The notes under the pieces: generated by a model | Told to the model about the DNA's origin: nothing | Seen by the model: the letters and a program-made list of their open reading frames with translations, nothing else | Databases searched by the model: none | Translations under genes and position numbers: made by a program | Shown: piece by piece, positions 37,034 through 48,893 of the stretch | Layout: the number at the start of each line of letters is the position of its first letter | Position numbering within the stretch: position 1 is the first letter of the stretch | From: Rhynchospora pubera | Taxonomy: Eukaryota > Streptophyta > Magnoliopsida > Poales > Cyperaceae | NCBI GenBank assembly: GCA_028095005.1 | Contig: CM051460.1 | Span: 22,615,501-22,679,500 of the forward strand | DNA length: 64,000 bases | Reading direction: 5' to 3'

Positions 37034-39219
37034 GGAAAGAGAGAGATGTCCTAAGTGAAAATATTCATTTTTCAAAAAAAAAAGGAGGAGAATTGCTTAA
37101 ACATTTTTGAACCCCACTTCTATACCACGAATTGAGATGGTATAAAATTTGGCCATTGAAAGAGAGAGCTTTACTGACTGCATCTCTTTTTCGTTGTTAT
37201 TCCATTTTCCGAAACAAGTAACATGACATTCGGTCTCATTTTTGTACTTTTCTTTCTGTCCTTTTCTCCTTCCACAGCAAACTATTAAGTATTAACTATA
37301 GCTGGTGATAAGAGTTGCTCTGGCAATTGGCATACAGCATTCATAGTGTATCAAACTGATCCTTCGAAAATATTGTTCAAATTAGTACATTCTAAAAATT
37401 GTATATTCGACTTCGTTTCTTAAAAAATAATCGTCTGTACATGATATGGGCTAAATTAAAAAATCGGTTAGTCTTCCAACAAATAAGTTAAATTTTTAAA
37501 TAATTTAGTTTTAACGGTATTTCATAGGGACGTTTAATAATTTCTAAATCAACTCAAATTTGAGTTACGGTATACCGAAATAATAAAAATATATCTACAA
37601 ATTTTTTTGGGTTAAACAGTAGTTTTCTAAAAATATTAGTTGAGTGTATTATTAAAGTTAGAAAATGAACGCTAGAAATTTTCTAACGATAATCATAGTG
37701 CTGATAACATCCAACAGTACAATTACACAAAAATCTTGTGATACCTGAGGGTTCTTCATCTTTTATAAAATCTAATCACAATTTTCATTGATCACAAGTC
37801 CTGATTTATGTTGGTCAATCATTACTTTAGAATCACAATATATTAATATGCTGATGGATCAAAACTTGCAGATAAAGTCTTTCAACCTCATTCGGGATGT
37901 AAAAAGTCCTGCAAAAGGTTCTTTTCTTGCGCGAAAAACAAAATTTTGTCTACATCATCTGGCTAAACCATAATTATGGTATTAAAATAACAAAGCACTC
38001 TATCAAAGTTTGTGCTAATAATGAACACCTAGAGAGAATGAAATATTTTTGCCTCTTGTGACCTTGTCAGTTTAGAAAACACATGAATAAGAGTTAGCAG
38101 ACGACATAGAGGAATGCCCAATGATCAAGGAGCACTTAAGTACATCCATATATATATATATTTTTTTAAAAAAAAAACAAGATGAGCAACAGACATTTGC
38201 CCATTACACAATTCTATATCCCTCATCATATCTATGCCTCCTCTCTGTCTAAATGTAAGGGGACAGCTTTATTTTAATTCCAATTCTTCCTTTTCTTCCA
38301 TCGGCCATTACTCATCCAGAAACTTTCATTCAGGTGAGATGAGACAACATTAACATTTGTTATCTATTTGTTAGGGGTGGCATATTCTGGAATATTCCTA
38401 TTTACTTTATGACTAATTCGTCCTTAAAACTTCAAGTTTTAACAAATTTGCCGAAACTTTCTACTATGTAATAATTATCCCTTCAATTGTTAACTTAACT
38501 TACAATATAATTTATTTACAGAAAATGATCATATAATCCTGACAAATTTATCTTTTGTCAAATACAAACTTCTATAAAATTTAATGACTTTTGGAATTTT
38601 TCAATATCGCTTCTAGATTTATAACACTTTTTTTATTTTATATCATTAATTTACGTAATGTATAAATAAAAAAGTTACCCAATTTGAAATTTTTTTAAGC
38701 TATCTCTTTTTCTGTAAAAAAATATACAAAAGTATACAAAAAGGCTAAAAATAGAAATGAAAAATAAATATTTCATGTATTGCGAGTATGTAACACAAAG
38801 GCTTATCTTTTTTAAAAACGATAATACAACTTTTGACAAATAAAAAAGGCTTAAGTTACAAGTACTTTAATTTTAAAGGAGCATTTAACAGCAAATTCGG
38901 TAGTTCCGAGGGTTGATTGTTAAATTTTGAAGTTTTAAGGATAAATGAAAAGTTTAGAAGCTTTTTATGACATAGCCCGTTATCTGTAAAACTTTGAACT
39001 TTGATTGGACTTTTCACTTCATGTACTTATATGTTGCAAATGGAAAGCACTTAAGTAAAATATAATTTAATTTATGAATAATAAAGAAATTATATATCTT
39101 CTGTTATTTAATGACATAAAGTAATCAAATATAGAAAATGAAATTAAACAATATACCTAATGTGTTCCATTTATGCATTTTAGTATTTAATGCACAACGA
39201 GGTGGAGCTGGGAATGTGA
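37034..39219. other. Intergenic stretch with a weak inverted repeat
   Basis: Blocks CCTTAAAACTTCAAGTTTTAA (38424) and, inverted, CCTTAAAACTTCAAAATTTAA (about 38942) suggest a degenerate TIR element of about 600 bp. No gene seen. Confidence 0.35.
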
Positions 39220-39228
39220 ATAATTAAG

Positions 39229-39644
39229 GTGAAAGTTTAATATGCACTATAGTGTATAGAGATTTCTATGCACCGTAGTTTTTTTCGAGAATGATTTTAT
39301 AAATTGAGAAATATAATTTAACCAATCTAATCTATATATTGAAATCTCATAGCAAACCAAATTTTACAATTTTTAAAATTTTATTATTTTTTTTTTTCGA
39401 ATTTTTTAAAACATGACATTTTTGGAATGTTATAATATTTACAACATTCCAAAAATGATATGTTTTAAAAAATTCGAAAAAATAGTAATAAAATCTCAAA
39501 AATTGTAAAATTTTGGTTTGCTATGAGATTTCAATATGTAGATTAAACTGGTTAAGTTAGATTTGTCAATTTACAAAAATACCCTTGAAAAAGTCTGTGG
39601 TGCATAGAAAGTCCTATGCACTATAGTGCATATTAAATTTTCTC
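39229..39644. mobile_element. Mutator-type fold-back MITE, 416 bp
   Basis: Inverted ends GTGAAAGTTTAATATGCAC and GAGAAAATTTAATATGCAC continue for about 50 bp. Perfect 9-bp duplication ATAATTAAG at 39220-39228 and 39645-39653. The centre is a near-perfect palindrome around 39400-39480 (ACATTTTTGGAATGTTATAA and complement). Confidence 0.85.
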
Positions 39645-39653
39645 ATAATTAAG

Positions 39654-40612
39654 ACGAGAATAATTACCATAATGCATTTTATATACTAATTAAATTGAAT
39701 TTGTTTCAATTGCCTTTGCAGTAAGTACTTCACAAAAATAGAATTTAAAAAATATAAAGATTTTTTATTTGTTAAGTGGACGATAAGCTTTGGAAATCTA
39801 TATTTTATAAATATGTTGAATTAACAATCTATCGGCAGTATAATTTACGACACTGGATAGAAATTTTGCAACTTTAAAATGTTGATGAATTTTGGACATT
39901 GTAAATACTTCGTAGAAATAGCTGACATGAAGAAAGAAATTATTTTTATTCTCATTATTGAGAGATTGGAGGTAAATTTTAAAATTAATAAAATTCTTAA
40001 TTTGATTAAAGTTTCTGTGATATTTTCTTAGTATTATAAGTGAAGAAAACTTAATCATTTGTTACTAAAAATAAGACAATTAGCTTCCTCAAATTCAAAA
40101 AAGTTTGTATGTTTAAAACACTGCTGACCATTCCATTGCCGTTGCTGTTTAACAAAAAATTAAATCGAACAAACGAAACAGGAAACGGCAGTGATCACAC
40201 AATCAGGTCTTCAACAATTCTACGGAGTCTTTTGCTTGCTTTCCCCCCCCCCCCCTCTAGTTTCTCTCTATATTGGTTTAGAAATTAAATCACAAAATTG
40301 TTTTGCCCAGAGTGAAATTTTTTCGTTAATAAAAAAGAAATAATTAATAAAATATAATAAAAAACTGAAAAACAAACCAGTCATATATTACAGTAAAAAA
40401 TAGCATAAACTTGTAATAAAATCTACATACAAAATCCGTACCGTAACAATACCATTACCAGCTCAATCAAATCCAGTCTTTATCCTAACCGACGCACACA
40501 AGCAACCTTTGTGACAATGTAGAACCACACTGTGTCACCTACTTCCTGTGCCCATAATATTTTACCGTGCTTATAGTTAGTATTTTAAATATGACAAAAC
40601 AAGGTAAAATTT
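39654..40612. other. Intergenic stretch, no gene seen
   Basis: AT-rich; a run of about 13 C at 40243-40255 stands out. No coding frame recognised. Confidence 0.4.
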
Positions 40613-40626
40613 ATCCGACTTGCATG

Positions 40627-41338
40627 GGGGCTGATCCGGACAACAAACAATTTTGTCCGAGCAACACTTTCAAAATCTTATTACTAAAATGCCCCTATTT
40701 ATTCTGTTAGCCTATTTATTTTGTTATTATCTCGTGTTTCCTAATATAATCTAATGTCTTTCTTTAAATATAGCCTTCTGAAATTAATATAGACTAATTA
40801 ATTACGGAATACATAAAAATATATATTTTATATTTTATTTGTCCAATCATTAGTCTCCTAAAATCTACGCCAAATTGTATCCAAAATTCATGTTTAGTTA
40901 TTATCACAGGATGGATTGGATTGAGACTCCTTACTCACGAGTAAAGATATTGAACCTTTGGATGTACGAAGTGGTGATGTTAAAATTCTGAATAATTTGT
41001 TTACTGGATTCATATTAAAATTTTCATTAAATTAATCCACATTAAAATTTATTTGTTGAGTAAATTATGCGGTTGTCCTTTATTCCAATCCATATTAAAA
41101 TTCTCATAGTAAAAAAAAAAGGTTGAGTACTCAATGGTGATATAAAAAATCCAAGTGTGGTTGATGAGATGCAGTACTTGGTGTTGAAAAGAAAATTATT
41201 TGTCAACCAAAAACAAGAAAGAGTTCAAAGAAAGCATGAGAGATATCAGATATGAAGTTGTTCGTTCCAGGAAGGGTAATATTGTCATTTATTAAATGTT
41301 TTGTTGTTCAGATTAATTTATTTGCTGTCCGGATCAGC
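40627..41338. mobile_element. 712-bp TIR element flanked by 14-bp direct repeats
   Basis: Inverted ends around GCTGATCCGGACA extend loosely for about 70 bp with patchy similarity. ATCCGACTTGCATG is present on both flanks (40613-40626 and 41339-41352). No coding capacity. Superfamily uncertain: the flank is longer than the usual 8-11 bp. Confidence 0.6.
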
Positions 41339-41352
41339 ATCCGACTTGCATG

Positions 41353-44300
41353 TGTCAGCGCGACACAATTAACAAATTTGATGGACGAATATGCGTCTGA
41401 CACGTAGCTGCCAAAACAAGTTTAATTATAACACAATACATACCAAATTAGTATTCTTTAAAATTCGCGCAAATTAATCTTTGTTTGAGGTCTACTTCAA
41501 TATAATCATCATGTTGGTTTGGGTTTCTGTATTGAATACTATATATGGTTTACCTAGGAGTTCATGGTAGCTTAGTCAGCAGACCAAGCATGCAATACCC
41601 CATCCACGCCATTCTTCCACTTACCTAGTGCTATTATTCATCCATTCCCCTTCCCAACAAACCTTACAATTTGTAAAGTTTTTAACATTACTAGCTAGGC
41701 GCATATTTCCTCGTGAAAAAGTTGGTTTGTCTAGGTACCCCACAATAACAATTAATTTTACATCAATACAGAAACAATCTATTGTTCAGGATTATAGGAG
41801 AAACTTTATCAATAAAAGCATATATTGAACATTTCACAGAAAAAAAAAATCAAAGAAAAGGGAAAATCTCCATTTTGTTACTTGAAACGGTTGAGGACCG
41901 GTAACGTTTGGCTATTGAAAAATGATGTACAAATTTCTTCCAAGAACTTCTAAAACAATAATTGCAAATCACTCCCTACTATATCAAGAAATTGCAAAAT
42001 CTTACTATGTTAATAACTTTTTTTTTTGGTTACAAACAGCATTAACATAACTTTTTTAAACATGGAAACAAACAAGTAAGATTAATAATTTATTTCCCAT
42101 CAATGGATGCTATGTGAGTGATATTATAATATTAATTCAGCAAGAATCGAGCTTGTTAGTCAAGTTTGAATGAGACAAATTAATTTGGAAACTGAGAATA
42201 TTGTGGGGCTAAAGAATTAAAAACATTAGGGTTGTCGTCGAAAACTCATGGAGATTTCACCTGGAAATTTGTGTGGGACCATTTCAATGTTCCAAATTAA
42301 AAAAATTAGGGAGTTCAATCAAGTAGTTGTCTGATAAATTAATATTGATTCGATCAAAAAGTGTTTTGAGATCCGAGATCCGTTGCTTTTTGGATAAATT
42401 TGGTGTAATTGTACTACAACATGCCTGTATTGACCTAGGCTATGACCACGGCTGTTTGTCCCATGAACGGCACACCATGGTACCGTTTGCTTGGAGGAAT
42501 GGCGTATATAAAATTAGGTGTCTCAACTTCCAAGAGGTTGTCTTGTTAAATTAGCTGTGAATAAAGTTTATAATTGGCCATATTCTCGTTGAACAAAGAT
42601 TTTGAATTTTGTCATCCCTAGTTCAATAAAAAAACAAATTCAAGCATCTATCTCATCTTAGACCATGATGTATTCAATTCATAATACAAAGTCTGGATTA
42701 TTAATTTTTATAATTTGATTTGGTACATATGATATAAATGTAATCTCAAATGAAAGATTATACGTTTCTTTTAAAATAAAAAAGAATAGAAGTTGATTTT
42801 TTGTTAATAAAGATTTTCAGATAGACAGTTAGTTCCTTATTAGAACATAAGAAAAAGATAATTTAATTTCTAATTAATATGTAATAAGATATTGAGCATA
42901 TTTGGTTGAAATATCAACAATTTTGTTCCATTATTTGCCCGCACATTGATTAAAAGAGAAATAATGTTTTGTTTCGAATTGCATTTAAGAAAAATTAATA
43001 ATTTTTAATGACATTTTTTTATTTTATAATTTAACTATATACTAAATATAATGAAGAATCAACTTTTGATCCGGTGGCTAAGAGAATCTATAATATCGTA
43101 GGTTAAAATTGGACTGAGCTAGTGGGTTTATTTAAATTTCGAATAAGTTAGGAGGTTTGATCCATCAAAAGATCTAATAAATCATAATATCATACTTTTA
43201 TATAATATATATATCATATCACTAGTTTAAGTCATAAATTATAACAACATATTTCTTGAGTGGCTTGTCAATTAAGTTGTTGAGAGCATGTGATCGTCAT
43301 CTTCCTAGGCTTTGTTAAGTCATCCTCTTAGGCCTTGATCGAACGTGGCTTTAATTTCAATTTGTGGAGAAATGAGAAACCAAAAAGAGCTCGAAAAGAA
43401 TTCTAGATTTAAATGGTTCATTAGTAAAGTTATGCAAAAGAAAAACTCGTCTCCAAATCTCAAAGGATAAATAAACTCCAATTATACGACTGTACGAATT
43501 GCAAATTTGCAATGCAGAAGTTGCTTTAAAAAAAATTACAATTATAGGCAGTGGGCAAGTGCTGAGCAGGCGCTGGATGGGAGGTTCGCTAGATTTGGAT
43601 GGTTCATTGAGTAGGTACGTGATGATGGTGATGACTTTGAGAATGTGATGGTGCTAAGCAAATTCTCAAATAAAATCCGAAATGATAAGGACCATCACAA
43701 TTTTAGAAAGAAGTACAAGACTTAACTTGATGCATGCATGGATACATGCTCACAAATAGACTAAATTTAGGAGCACGATAAGTCGATAACTGATATTTAC
43801 AGCTTGAAGCAGTAAAATCAATCTAAGGTCAATTTTGTCATGTCAGTTATTGTCCTGTGAGAGCAAGAAAACAATAAAGTTCTTTGGTAAATTCTGTTAA
43901 GGTAGAATTAACTTTCAGTGTCACAACTCACGAGTTCATACTGGAAAACAGAAACCCTATCCCTTTGTGTTTAGTCTATTTTGTTTCATACTTTAGTTCA
44001 AACAAATTTTATCCATTGTCATTGTTATCAATTCCGACAACTTTAGTTGCGCAGAAGAGTGATTGAGTTATCCTAAACTTTATTTTGGAGGAGATAAACA
44101 TCAAATTATAAACTGCAGTTCTATCTGGAAGATGGAAGTGGAATGGGATTGTCAAAACCATGTCCCCCTGAGGAAGACTAGAATGCAACTTGGAAACATT
44201 TTGTTCAACCATGCAATGGCAAACGAGGTGAAAGCATGGGAACTAAAATCTTGGAAAACCTTTTCAGGATGGCCAAATCGCTTGGTAGATTTGTTCTCCT

Positions 44301-45038
44301 CTGATTCAGTCTCAAACCTACTCATACCTCTCTGATAGATAGGTACGAAATTATCACTATGGCAAAGATGACTAGGTAGAAGAAATTAACACCATCTGAT
44401 TCAAGCAGGGTAATTGATGGGCCTTTAGAGCCAACCCTGTTTTCAGCAATTAACAATTTCAGTTGTAAAACATACATAATTTTATTTAATTTATTTTTTC
44501 AACATCCATCATCCAAATGCAAATGGGAATATCATTCTGTCCAAAAATAAAATCCAATTGCGCATAAAATAGAAACAAAATTTAGTCTTAGTTTAAACAT
44601 TAAGTTCTTAGCCAAACTTACTATCTGATATTAGCACGCAATATGATCTAAAGATCAGTATACAACCTGTCCAAAAGAAATGATGTCAAAATATAGTGGG
44701 ATGGAAAGGAGGCATGATTGAGAAATGTAAGTGCAGCACAAAAATAAATGGACAAGGGGATTGATAGCAGATGTAGAGAGACAAGAGAGTCAATAATGAA
44801 TGAGAGTGTGTTTTCAAGTTGTATGGCAGAGAAGAGAAACTGAGAATGGCACAAGCCAATGAGGGCTGTCTCCCTGACCCAGGTGTCCTTAAAAGAAGGG
44901 GCTGTTTCTGATTCATGAACCCCTTTTTAATTTCTGACTTGATCTGGACACCTTGACACCTTCCACCATTGTGCCTCCATCTCCACCACCATGTCATGAT
45001 CATGTGGCATTCTGACTCACAGGTGAAATTGATGTACC

Positions 45039-45042
<4 letters not shown>
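41353..45042. other. Long intergenic stretch, no gene seen
   Basis: Several open frames of 60-90 codons (for example 44063-44335) show no domain, no supporting exons and no codon-like bias. The CT/GA-mixed region 44640-44960 is less AT-rich but unassigned. Confidence 0.4.
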
Positions 45043-45116
<74 letters not shown>

Positions 45117-45508
45117 GATGACTAATGTGCCATAGATGGCACAGAGGGTCCCGTGCCATAGAGTCGTTTTTCGAGATCCAAAATTCAAATGCTCAATTTG
45201 AACCATCCAAGTTATTCACCACATTAAAATATCCTTGGAGACCAAATTTTACATTTTTTCGAATTTTTTTGCTATTTATTATGATATTTTTAAAAAACGT
45301 TATAATTGGAGTATTTCAGACCCTCCAATTTGAACATATCAAAATAAATACCAAAAAAATTAAAAAAAATATAAAATTTGGTCTCCAATGGTATATCAAT
45401 ATGCTGATCAATTTGAACGGTTTGGATTGACCGATTGAATTTCGAATTTTCAAAAAATGACTCAAAAAAGGCATCTATGGCATTGCCATCTATGGCACTT
45501 TATCCCAC

Positions 45509-45566
<58 letters not shown>
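45043..45566. mobile_element. Fold-back MITE inside a (TA)n tract
   Basis: (AT)n at 45043-45112 and 45513-45566 flank a 400-bp element (45113-45512). Ends AGAGGATGACTAATGTGCCA and, inverted, AGAGGTGGGATAAAGTGCCA, followed on both sides by TAGATGGCA. Core blocks AATTTTTTTGCTATTTATTA and complement are shared with 25855 and 16243. Confidence 0.82.
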
Positions 45567-45569
<3 letters not shown>

Positions 45570-48500
45570 ATTTAACTATTAGTTAGTTGTCTGAATTTAC
45601 TGTTCATTTGTTAGTTATACTACTACTTTCTCTCTTTTTTGTTTCTTTTTTTTTTTATTTGGGTAGAGGTAGGAAACTGTATGGCTAATTAGTTCCATAA
45701 ACATTTGAAATACTAATATTAATGAGTACTGACACATGCAATATATAAGGGCAGAAAGGAGTCCATTTGCAGCAAGGGTTTTAATCTCAATTCAACAAGG
45801 TGTTCTAAAAATGTCAGGCCTCTTTTTCATTGTTTTCAATTTTTAAATTGAACATAAGAGCGTTTGTTTTTGTTCTGTTTGCAACTTAAAGTCTAAAACA
45901 GAGCCAATACAGAACAAATGATTATAAACGCACATATGCATTCTCATTTTATTGGACCGACACACATACTAAAAACGATATTATTAATAGATATCAAAAT
46001 ACAAAATAATATACACACTATATTGATACGGATATTTACTGGAGATGGGTTGGTAAAAGAAAAATTCTAAAAAGTGTAGTGTACAAGTTATGAACTTGGA
46101 TGCTAACAACAATTTTAAAAAAAACAAGCAATTTATTTTTAATAATGACATGTTACCTTCAAATAACGAAAATGAATGAAAAACACTCATAACATAAACC
46201 AAGTATACAACTATGTAAATATTATAGTCTCGCAAAAAGGGGGAAAAATATTTTAGACGGGCAATTGGGCAGATGGGAATATTGATATCCAGAATTATAT
46301 TTTTTAAGGGACTTCAATTAATCTTATTTATAACAGTATATTTTATATCAAATAGGGTGATTACACGTATCGATATCCACATATATACGAACAATCATGT
46401 AGATGACAAAAATATCGATTCGGATGGATAATATGTAATCCGTTTTCAACCTCTTTCTTGCGATGCTTGCCACTAAGTCACTAACATGTGGAATGCTGGA
46501 TTGTAGCGCCATAAAAAGAACTCTAAATAGTGAGGTCAAACTTTGCCAAGTGAAAGAGAACAAGACTGATTTTAAAGGAAGATTCATTTATTTTAGATTT
46601 GTATATATAAGAATTTACTTTTGTACCGTTGTCACTTTTTTCACGTTATGTTGTACTGGATGACCTGTTAGCTCACAATAATTTTGACTGTTTTCCCTAT
46701 TTTCATGATCAGTGCAACCCTTGAGTCACAAAACATACTTTACTGTTCCTTTCGATGCTTCGACTCTTTACCGATAAATGCAAAAATTTGCACCAAGACA
46801 TGCAGTGAAAGAGATTTTTATCCTGATGTGATTACACTAGCTTGGTGGCGGCACGGCCGGCTTTCGGTTCCGAAAGTGATTTTATAAATATAAAAAGGAA
46901 AATAGTGTACGCATACGGGGAAGATGTAGGGGACCAAGCAATATGTGTGGTAACATCCACCTATATCAGGTTCCTTAAAGTTATCACAAGTTATACTTAT
47001 GTACACTGGAAAAGTTTGTAAGCTAGCTCCTAATCTAGAAAGAAAGAAAGAAAGATGTTTCCCTTTTCAATGCAAATCTATATTTAGCGTCCATTTCTGA
47101 AAATTCTTGCAATAGAATCTTACTAAGAAATGCATACTTCCAAAACTATTTACTGAAAATAATGCATTCTTTATGATTGAAATGGCAGTGCCTTGGTTAA
47201 CACATACGTAGTACAAAGAAAAAAAACTGTGCTTTCGATTGAAAACTGCATGGGGGCCATGCACAAGGGAATAGGAATATAAATTGTGTGATAGAATCAG
47301 ATCTTTCTTTTGTCCACATCCAGGAAGCAAGTACAAAACAAATTTTCGCTGAATTTGTTTGTCAGATCTCCACAGGAAAAAGGCCAGATATAGGTTTCAG
47401 GAACAGTGACTGCAACTAAGGTTGCAAGTTGTAACCTCTCCAGCTCTCCTTCTCTCTCTCTGTCTTTACAAAGTAAGGTTTATGGGGGACACAAACAAAG
47501 GCTGGGGTATGAAGCTAGGCGCCTAAAGGAATTTGGCTTTAGCGCAAGCACCTCGTGAGCATTTAGATTTTCAGGAGATACAGCTGGACAAAGTGTTTTT
47601 GACCAATATCAAAATACAGAGAGAGTGTCTGATGTATAGGCACTGACATTTTGTTTTGTTTCAAGAGACCAAAACGTGGATTCCATGCCAAGGATTAAAT
47701 TTAACATTGATGTACTGATTGCAGATCCGAATGGATAACATAGTTCATCTTTCACCCACCTACCATATCGGCCCATGGGCCTTCCACACTCTTTGTACTT
47801 TCAGAAAAATAATGACGAGTCATCGACAATTACTCAAAAACATCCAAGTACACTTACCATGCGAAATTTTTTTAATAATATTCCGCCCCAAAAAGGCATT
47901 TTGAGTAAAAGGGCATACCGAAGAGCTGCTGCCAATCCTTCAGCCTAATATTTATTGCAGTCAAAATTATATCCGTTACAAATTACAATGAAAAGTTGGC
48001 TAAGAAGATCCGAGAAAAATCGTAAACCTATTTCTTTCTCTTCTGTTTCTGTCAAAAGAAAATGTTACTTCCAGGAATTCTGGGTGCTATATAAAGACGG
48101 GGGAGAGATTCTTGGCAATAATGTTTTGTATCTACAGAAATCATCTAACACTTATCATTTGATGCTTAAATTAAGCACCTAATGATGTCATATATTTATT
48201 TGACTTTTTACAAGATTGTTAGAGAAACCAATAAGTTTTAAGATTGGGATGTGTACAAAGTTATTAAAAATAAATCTATACAAATTGTGGAGCTGTCTCG
48301 CTTGTTTGGCTTCCTTGCAGTTCCAGTCCCTGCTCACAAGTAAATGCCAGAAAAACACTAAGCAATAGCCAACAGAATTAGAAAAGATATGCACTAACGT
48401 ACTTTTCAATTATATCTAATAGAAGAAGAAATACCTTATATCATGAGATAATCCAAGGAAATAGCCGGTCCTCAGAACTCAAAGCTTGAAAATTTGATGA

Positions 48501-48893
48501 GTCACAAGAACTTTGATAGATACTACAACAAAAAAAAAAAAGAAATAAATAATAAAAATTATTAAAATAAATAAAATAATGAATTTTTTTCTCAACCAAA
48601 AATAGCTGGCATTAGTATGAGGTTACAATGCATGTTTCTATAGGTACAGATTTGACTAGCATCACATTTGACTAGCATGGATTTATCGTCATCAAACTCC
48701 GAGCATCGTTTAAGCCAGCGTGAGCTTTTCACAGAACAAATAAGATCCCAAAGCCTGGTATATTAAAGACCAACCGGAACTGGTACAATGAGGCATTGAG
48801 GCTTACCATTGTGCCTAGGTAAATCAGCCTCTTTTGTTTCTCCTTTATGATCCACCCATGCTTGAGGCATGCCCACGTGAATATAATCACATT
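45567..48893. other. Long intergenic stretch, no gene seen
   Basis: No family-level coding evidence in any frame. A short AAAG repeat occurs at 47038-47055. The part near 48893 probably includes the PPR 3' UTR. Confidence 0.4.

Noticed and set aside
44063..44335. Plus-strand frame of 90 codons
   Set aside because: No family signature, splice context or conserved motif visible.
44850..44930. CTCCCTGAC-containing segment considered as a known miRNA precursor
   Set aside because: No matching complementary arm and no match to a miRNA that I can name.
44686..45159. Minus-strand frame of 157 codons with a long Tyr-Ile run
   Set aside because: Half of it is (TA)n translation and the rest has no domain.
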